Of a stretch of 64,000 nucleotides of DNA, positions 17,099 to 27,813 are shown one piece after another. Position numbers and translations under genes: made by a program. Position 1 is the first letter of the stretch. Each line of letters begins with the position of its first letter. Below the pieces are notes generated by a model, which saw only the letters and a program-made list of their open reading frames with translations, was not told the DNA's origin and did no database searches. This stretch comes from an uncultured Massilia sp. (GTDB taxonomy: Bacteria; Pseudomonadota; Gammaproteobacteria; Burkholderiales; Burkholderiaceae_D): NCBI RefSeq assembly GCF_913773735.1, contig NZ_CAJYEB010000037.1, positions 124,001-188,000 on the forward strand. The letters are read 5' to 3'.

Positions 17099-17992
17099 AT
17101 GGCCATGACCACCACCACCTTCCGCACGCCGCGCGACCTGCTGCGCTACGCCGTCACCCGCTTCAACGGCGCCAAGCTGTTCTTCGGCCACGGCAGCGCC
17201 GAAGCCCTCGACGAAGCCGCCTACCTGATCCTGCACACGCTCAAGCTCCCGCTCGACAAGCTGGACCCGTTCCTCGACGCGCGCCTGCTGCCCGAGGAAG
17301 TGCTGCAGGTGCTGGCCGTGATCGAGCGCCGCGTCGGCGAGCGCGTGCCGGCCGCCTACATCACCAACGAGGCCTGGCTGGGCAGCTACAACTTCTACGT
17401 CGACGAACGCGTGCTGGTGCCGCGCTCCTTCATCGCCGAACTGATCCCGAACGCCTTCGCGCCCTGGATCGCCGATCCGGACGGCGTCGAGAACGTGCTC
17501 GAGCTGTGCACGGGGTCGGGCTGCCTGGCGATCATGATGGCCGACGCCTTCCCGAACGCCGTCGTCGATGCCGTCGACATCTCGCAGGACGCGCTGGCCG
17601 TGGCCGAGCGCAACATCCGCGACTACAAGCTGGAAGGCCGCGTCAACCCGATCGAGTCGGACCTGTACCAGAACGTGCCGTTCAAGAAGTACGACCTGAT
17701 CGTCACCAACCCGCCCTACGTGAACAGCGACTCGATGGCCAAGCTGCCGCCGGAATACCTGCGCGAGCCGCAGATCGCCCTGGCCGGCGGCGAGGACGGC
17801 ATGGACCTGGTGCGCAAGATCGTCGACGGCGCGGCCGAGCGCCTGACCCCGGAAGGTATCCTGGTGGTCGAGATCGGCAACGAGCGCGAATTCGCCGAAG
17901 CCGCCTTCGGCCACCTGGGCCTGACCTGGCTGACCACCAGCATCGGCGACGATGCGGTGTTCCTCCTGACGGCCGAGCAGCTGGTCAAATAA
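17099..17992 (+). CDS. prmB: Ribosomal protein L3 N5-glutamine methyltransferase (PrmB)
   Basis: 297 residues, class I SAM-dependent methyltransferase. The SAM-binding ELCTGSGCLAIMMAD motif and the glutamine-methylating NPPYVNSDSM motif are both intact, and the N-terminal helical region is that of the PrmB/HemK family. It methylates a glutamine of 50S protein L3. The gene starts 13 bases after dapE and probably belongs to the same transcript. Confidence 0.94.
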   Translation: MAMTTTTFRTPRDLLRYAVTRFNGAKLFFGHGSAEALDEAAYLILHTLKLPLDKLDPFLDARLLPEEVLQVLAVIERRVGERVPAAYITNEAWLGSYNFYVDERVLVPRSFIAELIPNAFAPWIADPDGVENVLELCTGSGCLAIMMADAFPNAVVDAVDISQDALAVAERNIRDYKLEGRVNPIESDLYQNVPFKKYDLIVTNPPYVNSDSMAKLPPEYLREPQIALAGGEDGMDLVRKIVDGAAERLTPEGILVVEIGNEREFAEAAFGHLGLTWLTTSIGDDAVFLLTAEQLVK

Positions 17993-18001
17993 ACACCCCA
18001 C

Positions 18002-18078
18002 CGTCGCCCCGGCGCGGGCCGGGGTCCAGGTGCGTGGCATGTCCTCGACACTGGGCCCCGGCCGGCGCCGGGGCGACG
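18002..18078. repeat. Long GC-rich hairpin with 28-base arms between prmB and the ABC-F gene
   Basis: Arms at 18002-18029 and 18051-18078 are complementary at 26 of 28 positions around a 21-base loop. The arms begin CGTCGCCCCGGCGC and end in GCGCCGGGGCGACG. The structure ends 17 bases before the ABC-F start codon, so it may attenuate read-through from prmB. It resembles dispersed GC-rich repeats of high-GC proteobacteria, but no second copy is in this window. Confidence 0.75.
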
Positions 18079-18095
18079 TTCATACGATAACGCCC

Positions 18096-20075
18096 ATGAT
18101 CCGATTTACCAACGTCAGCCTGATGCGCGGCACCAAGCCGCTGCTGGAAGACGCCGACCTCACCCTCAATCCAGGCGACAAGATCGGCCTGATCGGCGCC
18201 AACGGCGCCGGCAAGTCCAGCCTGTTCGCCATGCTGCGCGGCGAACTGCACCCGGACCAGGGCGAGATCGACTTGCCGGCGCGCTGGCGCATGGCCTACG
18301 TGGCCCAGGAAACCCCGGCGCTGGAGCGTCCCGCGATCGAGTACGCGATCGACGGCGACGTCAACCTGCGCACGCTCCAGGCCGAACTGGAGCGCCTGGA
18401 AGCGCTGCCGCACACGACGGAGAACGGGATCGCGATCGGCGAGGTCCACGCGGGCCTGGCCGACGCCGACGCCTACACGGTGCGCCCGCGCGCCGAGCAG
18501 CTGCTGCTGGGCCTGGGCTTCACGCTGGAACAGATGGCGCGTCCGGTGTCGAGCTTCTCGGGTGGCTGGCGCATGCGCCTGAACCTGGCGCAGGCGCTGA
18601 TGTGCCCGTCCGACCTGCTGCTGCTGGACGAACCGACCAACCACCTGGACCTGGACGCCATCATCTGGCTGGAGGACTGGCTCAAGCGCTACCCGGGCAC
18701 GCTGGTCGTGATCTCGCACGACCGCGACTTCCTCGACGAGATCGTGGGCGTGGTCGTGCACATCGACGAGCGCAAGCTGAAACGCTACTCGGGCAACTAT
18801 TCCGCGTTCGAGCGCCAGCGCGCGGCAGGCCTGGTGCTGGCCGCGGCCGCCTACGAGAAGCAGCAGCGCACGCGCGCCCACCTGCAATCCTTCGTCGACC
18901 GCTTCAAGGCCAAGGCCACCAAGGCACGCCAGGCCCAGAGCCGCATGAAGGCGCTGGCCAAGATGGAAGAACTGGCGCCGCTGCGCGCCGCCGCCGAATT
19001 CGCGTTCGAGTTCCGCGAGCCGCTGTCCGCCCCGAACCCGCTGCTGGTGATGGAAGACGTGGACGCCGGCTACCCGATCCTGGACGCCCACGGCGACAAG
19101 GTCGACGGCAAGGTGATCGTGCACCGCGTGAACTTCTCGCTGCAGACGGGCCAGCGCATCGGCCTGCTGGGCGTGAACGGCGCCGGCAAGTCGACCCTGA
19201 TCAAGACCATCGCGGCGGAGCTGCAGCCGCTGGGCGGCACGGCCACGCTGGGCAAGGGCCTGGTGATCGGCTACTTCGCCCAGCACCAGGTCGAGATGCT
19301 GCGCCACGACGAGTCGCCGCTGTGGCACCTGCAAAAGATCGCGCCGACGGTGCGCGAGCAGGAGCTGCGCAACTTCCTGGGCGGCTTCAACTTCCCGGGT
19401 GACATGGTGACGAGTCCGATCAAGCCCTTCTCGGGCGGCGAGAAGGCGCGCCTGGCGCTGGCGCTGATCGTGTGGCAGCGCCCGAACCTGCTGCTGCTGG
19501 ACGAACCGACCAACCACCTGGACCTGGAGACGCGCGAGGCGCTGACGCTGGCGCTGGCGCAGTTCGAGGGCACGCTGGTCGTGGTCTCGCACGACCGCCA
19601 CCTGCTGCGCGCCACCACCGACCAGTTCATCATCGTGGCCGACGGCCGCCTGCAGCCCTTCGACGGCGACCTGGACGACTACAAGGACTGGCTGTTCCAG
19701 ACCAAGCTGGGCAAGGGCACCGAGGCGCCCGCCCTGCCGGCCAGGACCGACGCCGCCGCCGGCGCCGCCGCGCCGGCGCCCATGGTCGACCGCAAGGAGC
19801 AGAAGCGCCTCGAAGCCGGCGAGCGCCAGCGCCTGGCCGCCCTGCGCAAGCCGATCGACAACCGCATCAAGCGGCTCGAGGAACAGATGGCCAAGCTGAA
19901 CGCGAAGAAGGCCGAGGTCGACGCGCGCCTGCTCGAACCGGGCATCTACGAGGCCGACAAGAAGGAAGAACTGAAGCACCTGGTGGCCGACCAGGCCTTC
20001 CTGACGCGCGACCTGGGCAACCTGGAAAACGAGTGGCTGGGGTTGCAGGAACAGCTGGAGGCGCTGACGGCTTGA
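18096..20075 (+). CDS. ABC-F family ATPase (YheS-like translation factor)
   Basis: 659 residues with two nucleotide-binding domains and no membrane segments. Walker A motifs are GANGAGKSS (34-42) and GVNGAGKST, signatures FSGGWRMRLNLAQAL and FSGGEKARLALAL, and both Walker B sites read LLLLDEPTNHLDL. A charged interdomain linker (about residues 245-310) and a C-terminal coiled coil (about 565-655) match YheS/Uup. ABC-F proteins act at the ribosomal E site to rescue or tune translation. The start at 18096 is favoured because the N-terminus MIRFTNVSL is conserved. Confidence 0.92.
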   Translation: MIRFTNVSLMRGTKPLLEDADLTLNPGDKIGLIGANGAGKSSLFAMLRGELHPDQGEIDLPARWRMAYVAQETPALERPAIEYAIDGDVNLRTLQAELERLEALPHTTENGIAIGEVHAGLADADAYTVRPRAEQLLLGLGFTLEQMARPVSSFSGGWRMRLNLAQALMCPSDLLLLDEPTNHLDLDAIIWLEDWLKRYPGTLVVISHDRDFLDEIVGVVVHIDERKLKRYSGNYSAFERQRAAGLVLAAAAYEKQQRTRAHLQSFVDRFKAKATKARQAQSRMKALAKMEELAPLRAAAEFAFEFREPLSAPNPLLVMEDVDAGYPILDAHGDKVDGKVIVHRVNFSLQTGQRIGLLGVNGAGKSTLIKTIAAELQPLGGTATLGKGLVIGYFAQHQVEMLRHDESPLWHLQKIAPTVREQELRNFLGGFNFPGDMVTSPIKPFSGGEKARLALALIVWQRPNLLLLDEPTNHLDLETREALTLALAQFEGTLVVVSHDRHLLRATTDQFIIVADGRLQPFDGDLDDYKDWLFQTKLGKGTEAPALPARTDAAAGAAAPAPMVDRKEQKRLEAGERQRLAALRKPIDNRIKRLEEQMAKLNAKKAEVDARLLEPGIYEADKKEELKHLVADQAFLTRDLGNLENEWLGLQEQLEALTA

Positions 20076-20116
20076 GCGGTGCCGGTGGCGGCGCAAAGGT
20101 GTCCGCCACGCGCACC

Positions 20117-20593
20117 CTAGGCGAACTGGCGCCGGGCGCCGGCGACTGGTCCCTTCACCGACATCAGGCGCTCGATGTCGAGCAGGATCAGGCGCCGTCC
20201 GCCCGCCTGCCACAGCCCGACCAGGTAATCGGCCTGCACGCCCTGCGCCCCCGGCAGCGGCGCCATCTGGTCCGGCGCCAGCGTCACCACGCCGGTGACG
20301 CCGTCCACCACCATTCCCATCGTGCAGCGCGACAGCTTCAGGATGATCACGTCGGTCATCGGATCGGGCGCGCCGGGGCTGGTGCCGAAGGCCGCGCGCA
20401 TGTCCACCAGCGGCATGATCACGCCGCGCGAGACGGCCACCCCGCCGACGATCGCGCCGGCCGCCGCGAAGCGCTCGAGCGCCTTCAGCACCCGCAATTC
20501 CTGCACCCTGGCGAAATCGATGCCGTATTCGAGGCCGCCGAGCGCGAAACTCAGGTATTGCGTCGGCGCTGCGGGCGTGATGGTGTCATGCAT
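20117..20593 (-). CDS. CheW-like chemotaxis scaffold protein
   Basis: 158 residues from the ATG at 20593 with AAAGGA upstream; an extension to 20620 is possible. A single CheW domain covers the protein (QYLSFALGGLEYGIDFARVQEL at the start; GVAVSRGVIMPLVDMRAAFG and VDGVTGVVTL further on). CheW links chemoreceptors to CheA. No other che genes adjoin it, so it may be an accessory CheW serving an unlinked array. Confidence 0.9.
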   Translation of the reverse strand: MHDTITPAAPTQYLSFALGGLEYGIDFARVQELRVLKALERFAAAGAIVGGVAVSRGVIMPLVDMRAAFGTSPGAPDPMTDVIILKLSRCTMGMVVDGVTGVVTLAPDQMAPLPGAQGVQADYLVGLWQAGGRRLILLDIERLMSVKGPVAGARRQFA

Positions 20594-20641
20594 GGCGAAT
20601 CCTTTCGTGGGGATTGCCATCCTAAGCCAGGGCGGGTCGGC

Positions 20642-20665
20642 GAAAGTTGATTGCAGTCAACTTTC
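20642..20665. promoter_or_regulatory. 24-base palindrome (GAAAGTTGA / TCAACTTTC) in the cheW-HDOD divergent promoter
   Basis: Perfect nine-base arms at 20642-20650 and 20657-20665 flank TTGCAG, which continues the symmetry except at its outer pair. It lies 49 bases upstream of cheW and 78 bases upstream of the HDOD gene. The near-perfect dyad and its position suggest an operator shared by both genes; the regulator is unknown. Confidence 0.6.
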
Positions 20666-20743
20666 CCAGATACATTTCGCACCTTGCATTCAGCGCCTGC
20701 CTCCGTACAATATCCGCTACCTGCACCCGACGAGGACGATCCG

Positions 20744-21805
20744 ATGTACCGCTGGCTACGACGCCTGTTTGCCGGCCCGGCGGTCGCGCCAGCCTCCGCG
20801 CCGGCCTCGGCGCCAGCGTCCGCCGACGCACCCGCGCCCGCCGCCGGACCCGACCCGGCGCCTGCCCCTGCACCTGCCCCAGCCTCCGTCGCGTTCGACC
20901 AGCTCGACCGCATCGAGCGCGCCTGGAACGACTGGTTGTTCGAATGCGGCGACGCGGACGGCCTGGCGCTGAACGAGGCGCAGACCCGCGTGCTCGACGC
21001 GCTGGCCCCGATCCGCGCGGCGCAGCAGTCGGGCGCCGCGCTGGTGCGGCGCATGCCGGGGCTGGTCCCGCAACTGCTGCAGACCCTGCGCAGCGACACG
21101 TTTTCCGGCAGCGCGCTGGCGCGCACGATCTCGTCCGACCCGGTGCTGGTGGCCGCCGTCGTCCGCCTGGCCAACAGCTGCCAGCAGGGTACCGGCAGCA
21201 CGGTTTCCAGCATCGAGCACGCGGTGATCCTGATCGGCCAGGAAGGGTTGCGCCAGCTGATCACGACGGTGGCGTTCCGTCCCATCGTCGACGTCCATTC
21301 GGGTTTCTACACGCGCCGCCTGGTGCCGCGCCTGTGGGAGCACGCCGAGCGCTGCGCGAGCAGCGCGCGCCGGGTCGCGCCCGACGCCGGGGTCGAGCCG
21401 TTCGACGCCTTCCTCGCCGGCCTGCTGCAGCACGTGGGCCTCGCCTGCGCCCTGCGCATGATGGACCAGGCGGCCAGGGGCGAGCGGCGCCTGGCCTCGG
21501 AGGTCTTCCTGGCGCGCCTGCTGCACGACACGCGCCTGCTGGCCGCCGACATCGCGCGCGAATGGCATTTCCCCGACACGGTGGTGCAGGCCCTGCGCGA
21601 GCAGGGCGAGATGCGCAAGGGCGCGCCGATGTCGCCGCTGGGCCGCCTGCTCAGGCTGACCGGCTACCTGGGCAAGGTGCGCATGCTGGTCGAGAACGGC
21701 CTGCTGGACGAGGCCGACCCGGAACTGTTCAGCGGCCTGCCGGCGCACGCCGCGCCCTGCTATGCGGCGCTGGTCGCGAGCCGCCAGCAACCCGCGCCCG
21801 CCTGA
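20744..21805 (+). CDS. HDOD-domain signalling protein
   Basis: 353 residues from the ATG at 20744 after a GAGG-type site. Residues ~12-50 are a Pro/Ala-rich linker (PASAPASA, PAPAPAPAPAS). An HDOD domain follows (about 100-300), with LVPQLLQTLRSD, ISSDPVLVAAVVRLANS and IEHAVILIGQEGLRQLI. HDOD proteins lack enzymatic HD residues and act as scaffolds in c-di-GMP, motility or stress signalling. It is divergent from cheW across a strong palindrome, so both may be co-regulated. Confidence 0.85.
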   Translation: MYRWLRRLFAGPAVAPASAPASAPASADAPAPAAGPDPAPAPAPAPASVAFDQLDRIERAWNDWLFECGDADGLALNEAQTRVLDALAPIRAAQQSGAALVRRMPGLVPQLLQTLRSDTFSGSALARTISSDPVLVAAVVRLANSCQQGTGSTVSSIEHAVILIGQEGLRQLITTVAFRPIVDVHSGFYTRRLVPRLWEHAERCASSARRVAPDAGVEPFDAFLAGLLQHVGLACALRMMDQAARGERRLASEVFLARLLHDTRLLAADIAREWHFPDTVVQALREQGEMRKGAPMSPLGRLLRLTGYLGKVRMLVENGLLDEADPELFSGLPAHAAPCYAALVASRQQPAPA

Positions 21806-23200
21806 TCAGGCGCCCTTGCGCACCAGGTAGCGCAGCGCGTCGGCATGGGCGGCCACCGCCCGCCAGAACGCGGCGAACTTGCCGTCCTCGCCGTCCTGGA
21901 GGACGGGCGCGTCCGTGTCCGCGTCCCGGTGCCAGCGCAGCAGCAGCCGGTACAGCCTGAGCGTGCCGGACTGTCCCGCCAGAAAGCGTTCGAGATGCTC
22001 CGGGTCCGGCTCCAGGCACAGGTCGGGCCGCCCGTTGTCGGGCCCCAGCAGCAGGCGCACCAGGCCGGCCTGCAGCGCATGCTCGGCCACGTCCGGCAGC
22101 ACCAGCTTGATCTCGACGTCCTGCTGCGCCGGGCGCAGCGCCAGCCGGTAGAACATCAGGCCGTGCAGCGGCAGCGCGCGCTCGCGGGTGTCGATGCGCC
22201 AGTCGGCCCAGGCGCGCGGCACGAAGCGCAGCGCCAGGCCGCGGCCCTGCTGCTCGCCGCCGAGCAGGACCACGCCGCCGGCGCCGCCGCCGTCCGGCCG
22301 CGCCGCGACCAGGCGGCGCAGCACCGCGTCGGCGAACTGCGCCTCGGCGGAGCGCGTACGCGCCAGCAGCGCGTCGACCGTGTCGCGCCGTTCCCAGTAG
22401 GCCGGCGCCCACGCGGGGACCGGCGTCCACGGCGCCACCGGCGCGCCCGCGGCCGCGCGCCGCGCCAGGGCATCCTTCAGGGCCAGCAGCGCGGCGTGGT
22501 GGCGGTTCGCCAGCGCCTGCTCGGCATCCTCGGCGCCGTCCAGCGCGTCGGCCAGCCGCCGCAGGGCGGCGCGGTAGCCCAGCAGGTAGGCCTGCAGCGC
22601 GGCATCGCTCATCTGCGCGTGCAACTGCGCGTGCAACTGCGCGTGCAACTGCGCGTGCGCCGCCGGCGCTTCCAGCGCCGCATCCAGCGCGGCAAGGACC
22701 TCGCGCCCCCACTGGATCGCGCTCCAGCCGGGGTTCTCGGCCAGCACCTCCGGCTCGTCGCGCACCGTCAGGTACAGCAGGCGCAGGCGCGACGGCGGCC
22801 GCCCCGCGAAGCGGGCCAGCAGGCGCTCGCGCTGCGGCTTCAGGCGGCGCAGGTCGTCCCTGCCGCCGCTTCCCGCCACGATGGCGACGGCCCAGTCCGC
22901 GCCTTCGACCAGCACGTCGGCCGCGCCGGACTTGCGCTCCTGCGGACCGGCGACCGCGACCGGGCCGCCGGCGGCGCCATCGGCGACGCGGCGCAGGAAA
23001 TGGCCCAGGAAGGCGTCGCCCAGGCCGTGGTTGCCGCGCGGGTCGAGCAGCCAGGCCAGCACCGCCATGTGGCGCGCGTCGTCGGCCGCGGCGCCCGGCG
23101 CCGCGAACGGATCGAAGCGCGCGCGCCGCGCGTCCAGCGCCAGGAAATCCGGATCGGCGCACAGGGCCGCCAGGCCGGTCGTGATGTGTTCGTCGTCCAC
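21806..23200 (-). CDS. PD-(D/E)XK nuclease-like (PDDEXK_4) protein, apparently lacking the E-x-K motif
   Basis: 464 residues from a GTG at 23200; the upstream extension is a non-coding open frame. The N-terminal HMAVLAWLLDPRGNHGLGDAF segment is the hallmark of the PDDEXK_4 family. An aspartate in AADVLVEG matches the first catalytic residue, but the next strand reads AVAIVAGSGG where E-x-K is expected, so nuclease activity is doubtful. The middle contains a 12-base tandem repeat encoding (AQLH). The C-terminal ~200 residues match nothing I recognise beyond the family. No methylase or defence gene adjoins it. It follows the M2 peptidase gene on the same strand, 68 bases downstream. Confidence 0.65.
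   Translation of the reverse strand: MDDEHITTGLAALCADPDFLALDARRARFDPFAAPGAAADDARHMAVLAWLLDPRGNHGLGDAFLGHFLRRVADGAAGGPVAVAGPQERKSGAADVLVEGADWAVAIVAGSGGRDDLRRLKPQRERLLARFAGRPPSRLRLLYLTVRDEPEVLAENPGWSAIQWGREVLAALDAALEAPAAHAQLHAQLHAQLHAQMSDAALQAYLLGYRAALRRLADALDGAEDAEQALANRHHAALLALKDALARRAAAGAPVAPWTPVPAWAPAYWERRDTVDALLARTRSAEAQFADAVLRRLVAARPDGGGAGGVVLLGGEQQGRGLALRFVPRAWADWRIDTRERALPLHGLMFYRLALRPAQQDVEIKLVLPDVAEHALQAGLVRLLLGPDNGRPDLCLEPDPEHLERFLAGQSGTLRLYRLLLRWHRDADTDAPVLQDGEDGKFAAFWRAVAAHADALRYLVRKGA
22613..22658 (-). repeat. About 3.8 tandem copies of a 12-base repeat (plus strand ctgcgcgtgcaa)
   Basis: Three exact copies at 22613-22648 and most of a fourth encode Ala-Gln-Leu-His repeats on the minus strand inside the PDDEXK-like protein. 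The unit preserves frame. Confidence 0.9.
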
Positions 23201-23268
23201 TGCGTCTATCTCGGGAGGATGGCTGCCGGCCGGCCCGCGGCGGGGCCGGCCGGCATGCGCCCATGGGT

Positions 23269-25119
<1,851 letters not shown>

Positions 25120-25185
25120 GTGGTCGGTCCCCTCGGTTATGTCATGTCGCCGGCGCGTGGCCGGCGCCCGAGTATACGCCGACCC

Positions 25186-27090
25186 TCAGTCTTCGGAAAG
25201 CGCCGCCTCGCTGGTCCACGCGACCTGGCCGGCCGCGCCGGAGAACAGCAGCTCGCCGCGCTGCGGCCCGCGCAGGCGCGTGCGGATCTCGCGCGGCGAA
25301 AGGCGGTAGGGCGCGCTGTTGGCGGCCGGGTCGTAGCCGAGCACGCGCACGTGCGTCTCGCCCTGCACCATGCGCACCGCCACCGCGGCCACGCTGGCCG
25401 CGTCGCGCTTCTGCGCCTCCAGCCGCGCCAGCATCTGCAGGCCGGCCGCGCGCTCGGCCTCGGCCGCCTTGATCCTGGCCGAGACGTCGGAGATCGCCTT
25501 CAGCGCCGGCGCCACGTCCTGGCCCATGCGCTGGAACTGGCGCGCCTGCTCGGGCGACAGCGCGATCTCGTTCTTGCGCACCTTGGACGCCACCATCAGG
25601 TAGCGCCGCACGTCCGGCTTGCCCGTCATGGCCTCCATCTCGGCCTTGTGGCGCGCGGCCAGTTCGCCGAACTGGGCCACGCGCTGGCCGACCGCGGCCA
25701 GCGCTTCGTCGATGCGGCCGTCGTCGGGGCGCAGCACGGCCACCAGCATTTCGCTCTGCTTGCGCGGCAGCGTGCATTCGATGGTCACGCGGCGGCCGGC
25801 GATGGCGCAGCCCTCGGCCGTCCCGACCTCGACCTCGTCGCCGATCATCTCGCAGTTGACGGCGTGCGCGATGCGGATGCGCGTGCCCGAGATCACGCAG
25901 TTGTCGGCGCGCTCGATCAGCACCGCGCCGTCCTCGGCCTGCAGCACGGCGCCGGAGGCCAGGCCGACCACGCGGATGTCGCCGCGCCGGTTGTGGGCGC
26001 TGCCGCCCATCAGGTTGGCATGCAGCAGGATCGTGCCGCCGCGCGAGACCAGGCGCCCGAACACGTCGCCGTGCACGGTAATGCTCTCCCCTTCGAGCAC
26101 GCGCAGTTCCTGGACTTCGCCGAACTCCTCGTAGTCGGCGCTGAGCTGCAGGTTGCCGGTGGTGCGGGCGCTGACGCCGTCGTGGCTGACGATCTTGGCG
26201 CCGACGGAGATGCTGCTGCTCTTGGCGTCCACGGCCAGGAAGCCGGCCTGCGTCGCCACCAGGAATTCGCCGTCGCGCGCGCGCTCGACGGACGTGCCGG
26301 GGCCGGCGTAGGGCGCCAGCGCGGTATCGCGTCCCGGCGTCGACGGTAGCGCCGCGCCCGACATCTCGAAGCCCGGTTCGCCGGTGGTGGCGGGAATCTT
26401 CTGCAGCAGGCGCTTGCCGGCCTGGACTTGCGGGAAGCGGTTCTGGAAACTGGTCAGGTCGAGGCGGCCGTTGGCCAGCTGGCGCGGGGCATCGTTGCGG
26501 CGGATGTCGTCCGTGACCTCGACGATGCGGGCATCGACGCCCGCCACCGGCTCGATGCGGCGCGCGACGACGATGCGGTCGGGCCGGCCGGCGTGGGCCG
26601 CGGCCATGGCGGCGCGCACGGCGGCCACGTCGACGCCGCAGCGGATGCCCTTGAGCCACATGTCGGCGACGAATTCGTCGACATCGAGCGCGACCAGCTG
26701 CTCCGGGGCGGACGGGTCGAGCGCATCGGCCAGCCAGGCCGGCTCGAAATAGTATTCCGCGCGGCCGGCGCCCAGCTTGACGGCGCGGTACAGCGCGCGC
26801 CGGGCCGGGTCGAACGGCACGATGTCGGCGGCGAGGCGCACGCACGGCGCGCCATCGGCGTCGCGCGGCAGCTCGGGGCCGTGGCCGAACAGCGCCTTGA
26901 GGAAGACCGGATAGTCGAGGCCGGTGAAATACCGGCCGGAGCGGAATACGCTGTCGACGGCGGCGACCAGCGTCGTGCCGAGCACGGCCGGGTCGGCGTA
27001 CACGCCGTCATCGCGCCTGGCGATGCAATGTTCGGGGCCGCTGGCGGCGCCTGCGAAGCGCGCGGCCGGGACGACGGATTCTATGGACAC
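25186..27090 (-). CDS. FapA/DUF342-family polymer-forming protein
   Basis: 634 residues from a GTG at 27090 preceded by GGGAG. The middle (about residues 190-430) is the DUF342 region with a right-handed beta-helix-like run of short repeats (VHGDVFGRLVSRGGTILLHA, CVISGTRIRIAHAVNCEMIG). A predicted coiled coil follows (about 440-560) with many Lys/Glu/Ala residues. DUF342/FapA proteins are linked to flagellar, pilus or envelope assembly, but their role is poorly known. The upstream 160 bases are AT-rich with two palindromes. Confidence 0.85.
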   Translation of the reverse strand: MSIESVVPAARFAGAASGPEHCIARRDDGVYADPAVLGTTLVAAVDSVFRSGRYFTGLDYPVFLKALFGHGPELPRDADGAPCVRLAADIVPFDPARRALYRAVKLGAGRAEYYFEPAWLADALDPSAPEQLVALDVDEFVADMWLKGIRCGVDVAAVRAAMAAAHAGRPDRIVVARRIEPVAGVDARIVEVTDDIRRNDAPRQLANGRLDLTSFQNRFPQVQAGKRLLQKIPATTGEPGFEMSGAALPSTPGRDTALAPYAGPGTSVERARDGEFLVATQAGFLAVDAKSSSISVGAKIVSHDGVSARTTGNLQLSADYEEFGEVQELRVLEGESITVHGDVFGRLVSRGGTILLHANLMGGSAHNRRGDIRVVGLASGAVLQAEDGAVLIERADNCVISGTRIRIAHAVNCEMIGDEVEVGTAEGCAIAGRRVTIECTLPRKQSEMLVAVLRPDDGRIDEALAAVGQRVAQFGELAARHKAEMEAMTGKPDVRRYLMVASKVRKNEIALSPEQARQFQRMGQDVAPALKAISDVSARIKAAEAERAAGLQMLARLEAQKRDAASVAAVAVRMVQGETHVRVLGYDPAANSAPYRLSPREIRTRLRGPQRGELLFSGAAGQVAWTSEAALSED

Positions 27091-27184
27091 GATGTGGCTC
27101 CCGCCCAGGTTGATGTCCCGGCAAGGTTTGGGCCGGGGGCTAGGCTGGCAAGCGTATCATGTTGCCGCAATTAAATAAATATAC

Positions 27185-27236
27185 TGCAACTAGATTGTTG
27201 CAAGGAAATTTAAGTTTACGAAATGAAATTTCGTAA
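27185..27236. promoter_or_regulatory. AT-rich spacer with two palindromes between the small exported-protein gene and the DUF342 gene
   Basis: TGCAAC (27185-27190) with GTTGCA (27197-27202) is a perfect six-base dyad. TTACGAAAT (27216-27224) with ATTTCGTAA (27228-27236) is a nine-base hairpin with a three-base loop. The hairpin starts 17 bases after the stop of the minus-strand gene 27253-27630, so it may be a weak terminator. The first dyad lies in the promoter region of the DUF342 gene. Confidence 0.45.
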
Positions 27237-27252
27237 CGCAACGCCGCGCCGG

Positions 27253-27630
27253 TCAGCGGCGGCGCTGGTACAGGTCCATGCCGGCTTCGTTGATCTGGCG
27301 CCGCAGATCGCGCCGCTCGTCCGGCGTCATGCGCCCGCCGCGGCCTTCGCGGCGCTCGTTCTGTTCCTGCTGGCGTCGCTCTTCCATGGCGCGCTGTTCC
27401 ATCTGGCGCTGGTCGCGGTCCTGCGGCGGCAGGTAGAAGCGGCCCGGCCGCGGACCTTCCTGCATGCCCTGCGGCGGCATGTTGCCGTTGTCGCGGCGGT
27501 CGCCGCCCTGCTGGGCGAACGCGGCGCCGGCGCCAAGCACCAGGACGCACGCCAACGCAGCGCGGCGCGCGGCGTTGGCCAGCCGGCCTGCCTTCGTTCC
27601 TGCTCGATGGTTGGTGAACGCACTGTTCAT
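27253..27630 (-). CDS. Small basic, Gln/Arg-rich exported protein of unknown function
   Basis: 125 residues from the ATG at 27630, chosen because AAGAGGAA lies just upstream. A signal peptide (ARRAALACVLVLGAGAAFAQQ) is followed by a charged mature part with QMEQRAMEERRQQEQNER and ends in MTPDERRDLRRQINEAGM plus YQRRR. The 'TPDERRxLRRQI' segment loosely resembles the LTxxQ motif of Spy/CpxP periplasmic chaperones, but this is weak. It is divergent from ompR with GTAA repeats in between, so envelope-stress control is possible. Confidence 0.7.
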   Translation of the reverse strand: MNSAFTNHRAGTKAGRLANAARRAALACVLVLGAGAAFAQQGGDRRDNGNMPPQGMQEGPRPGRFYLPPQDRDQRQMEQRAMEERRQQEQNERREGRGGRMTPDERRDLRRQINEAGMDLYQRRR

Positions 27631-27774
27631 GGTGTTCCTCTTCCGCGATGCCATGTAAGGGGATAAGCTGTCAAGACTGGGGCGTGAATCCCGGGTCGAT
27701 GCCCGTATCAAGCGATTGGTGATCCGATGGAAAGCAGTGTATGTGGAAACCACAGGAGGCATAAGGCGAATTGG

Positions 27775-27813
27775 GTAAAGTTTGTAACACAATGTAATGC
27801 CTCAGCAGTTACA
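27775..27813 (+). promoter_or_regulatory. Direct GTAA repeats (CpxR/OmpR-like spacing) upstream of ompR
   Basis: GTAAA at 27775, GTAAC at 27784 and GTAAT at 27794 form direct repeats; the last two are exactly ten bases apart, the spacing of GTAAA-N5-GTAAA boxes bound by OmpR-family regulators. TGTAAC (27783-27788) and GTTACA (27808-27813) also form an inverted pair, and another GTTAC lies at 27836. The site lies between the divergent small exported protein and ompR, and fits autoregulation. No binding data. Confidence 0.45.
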
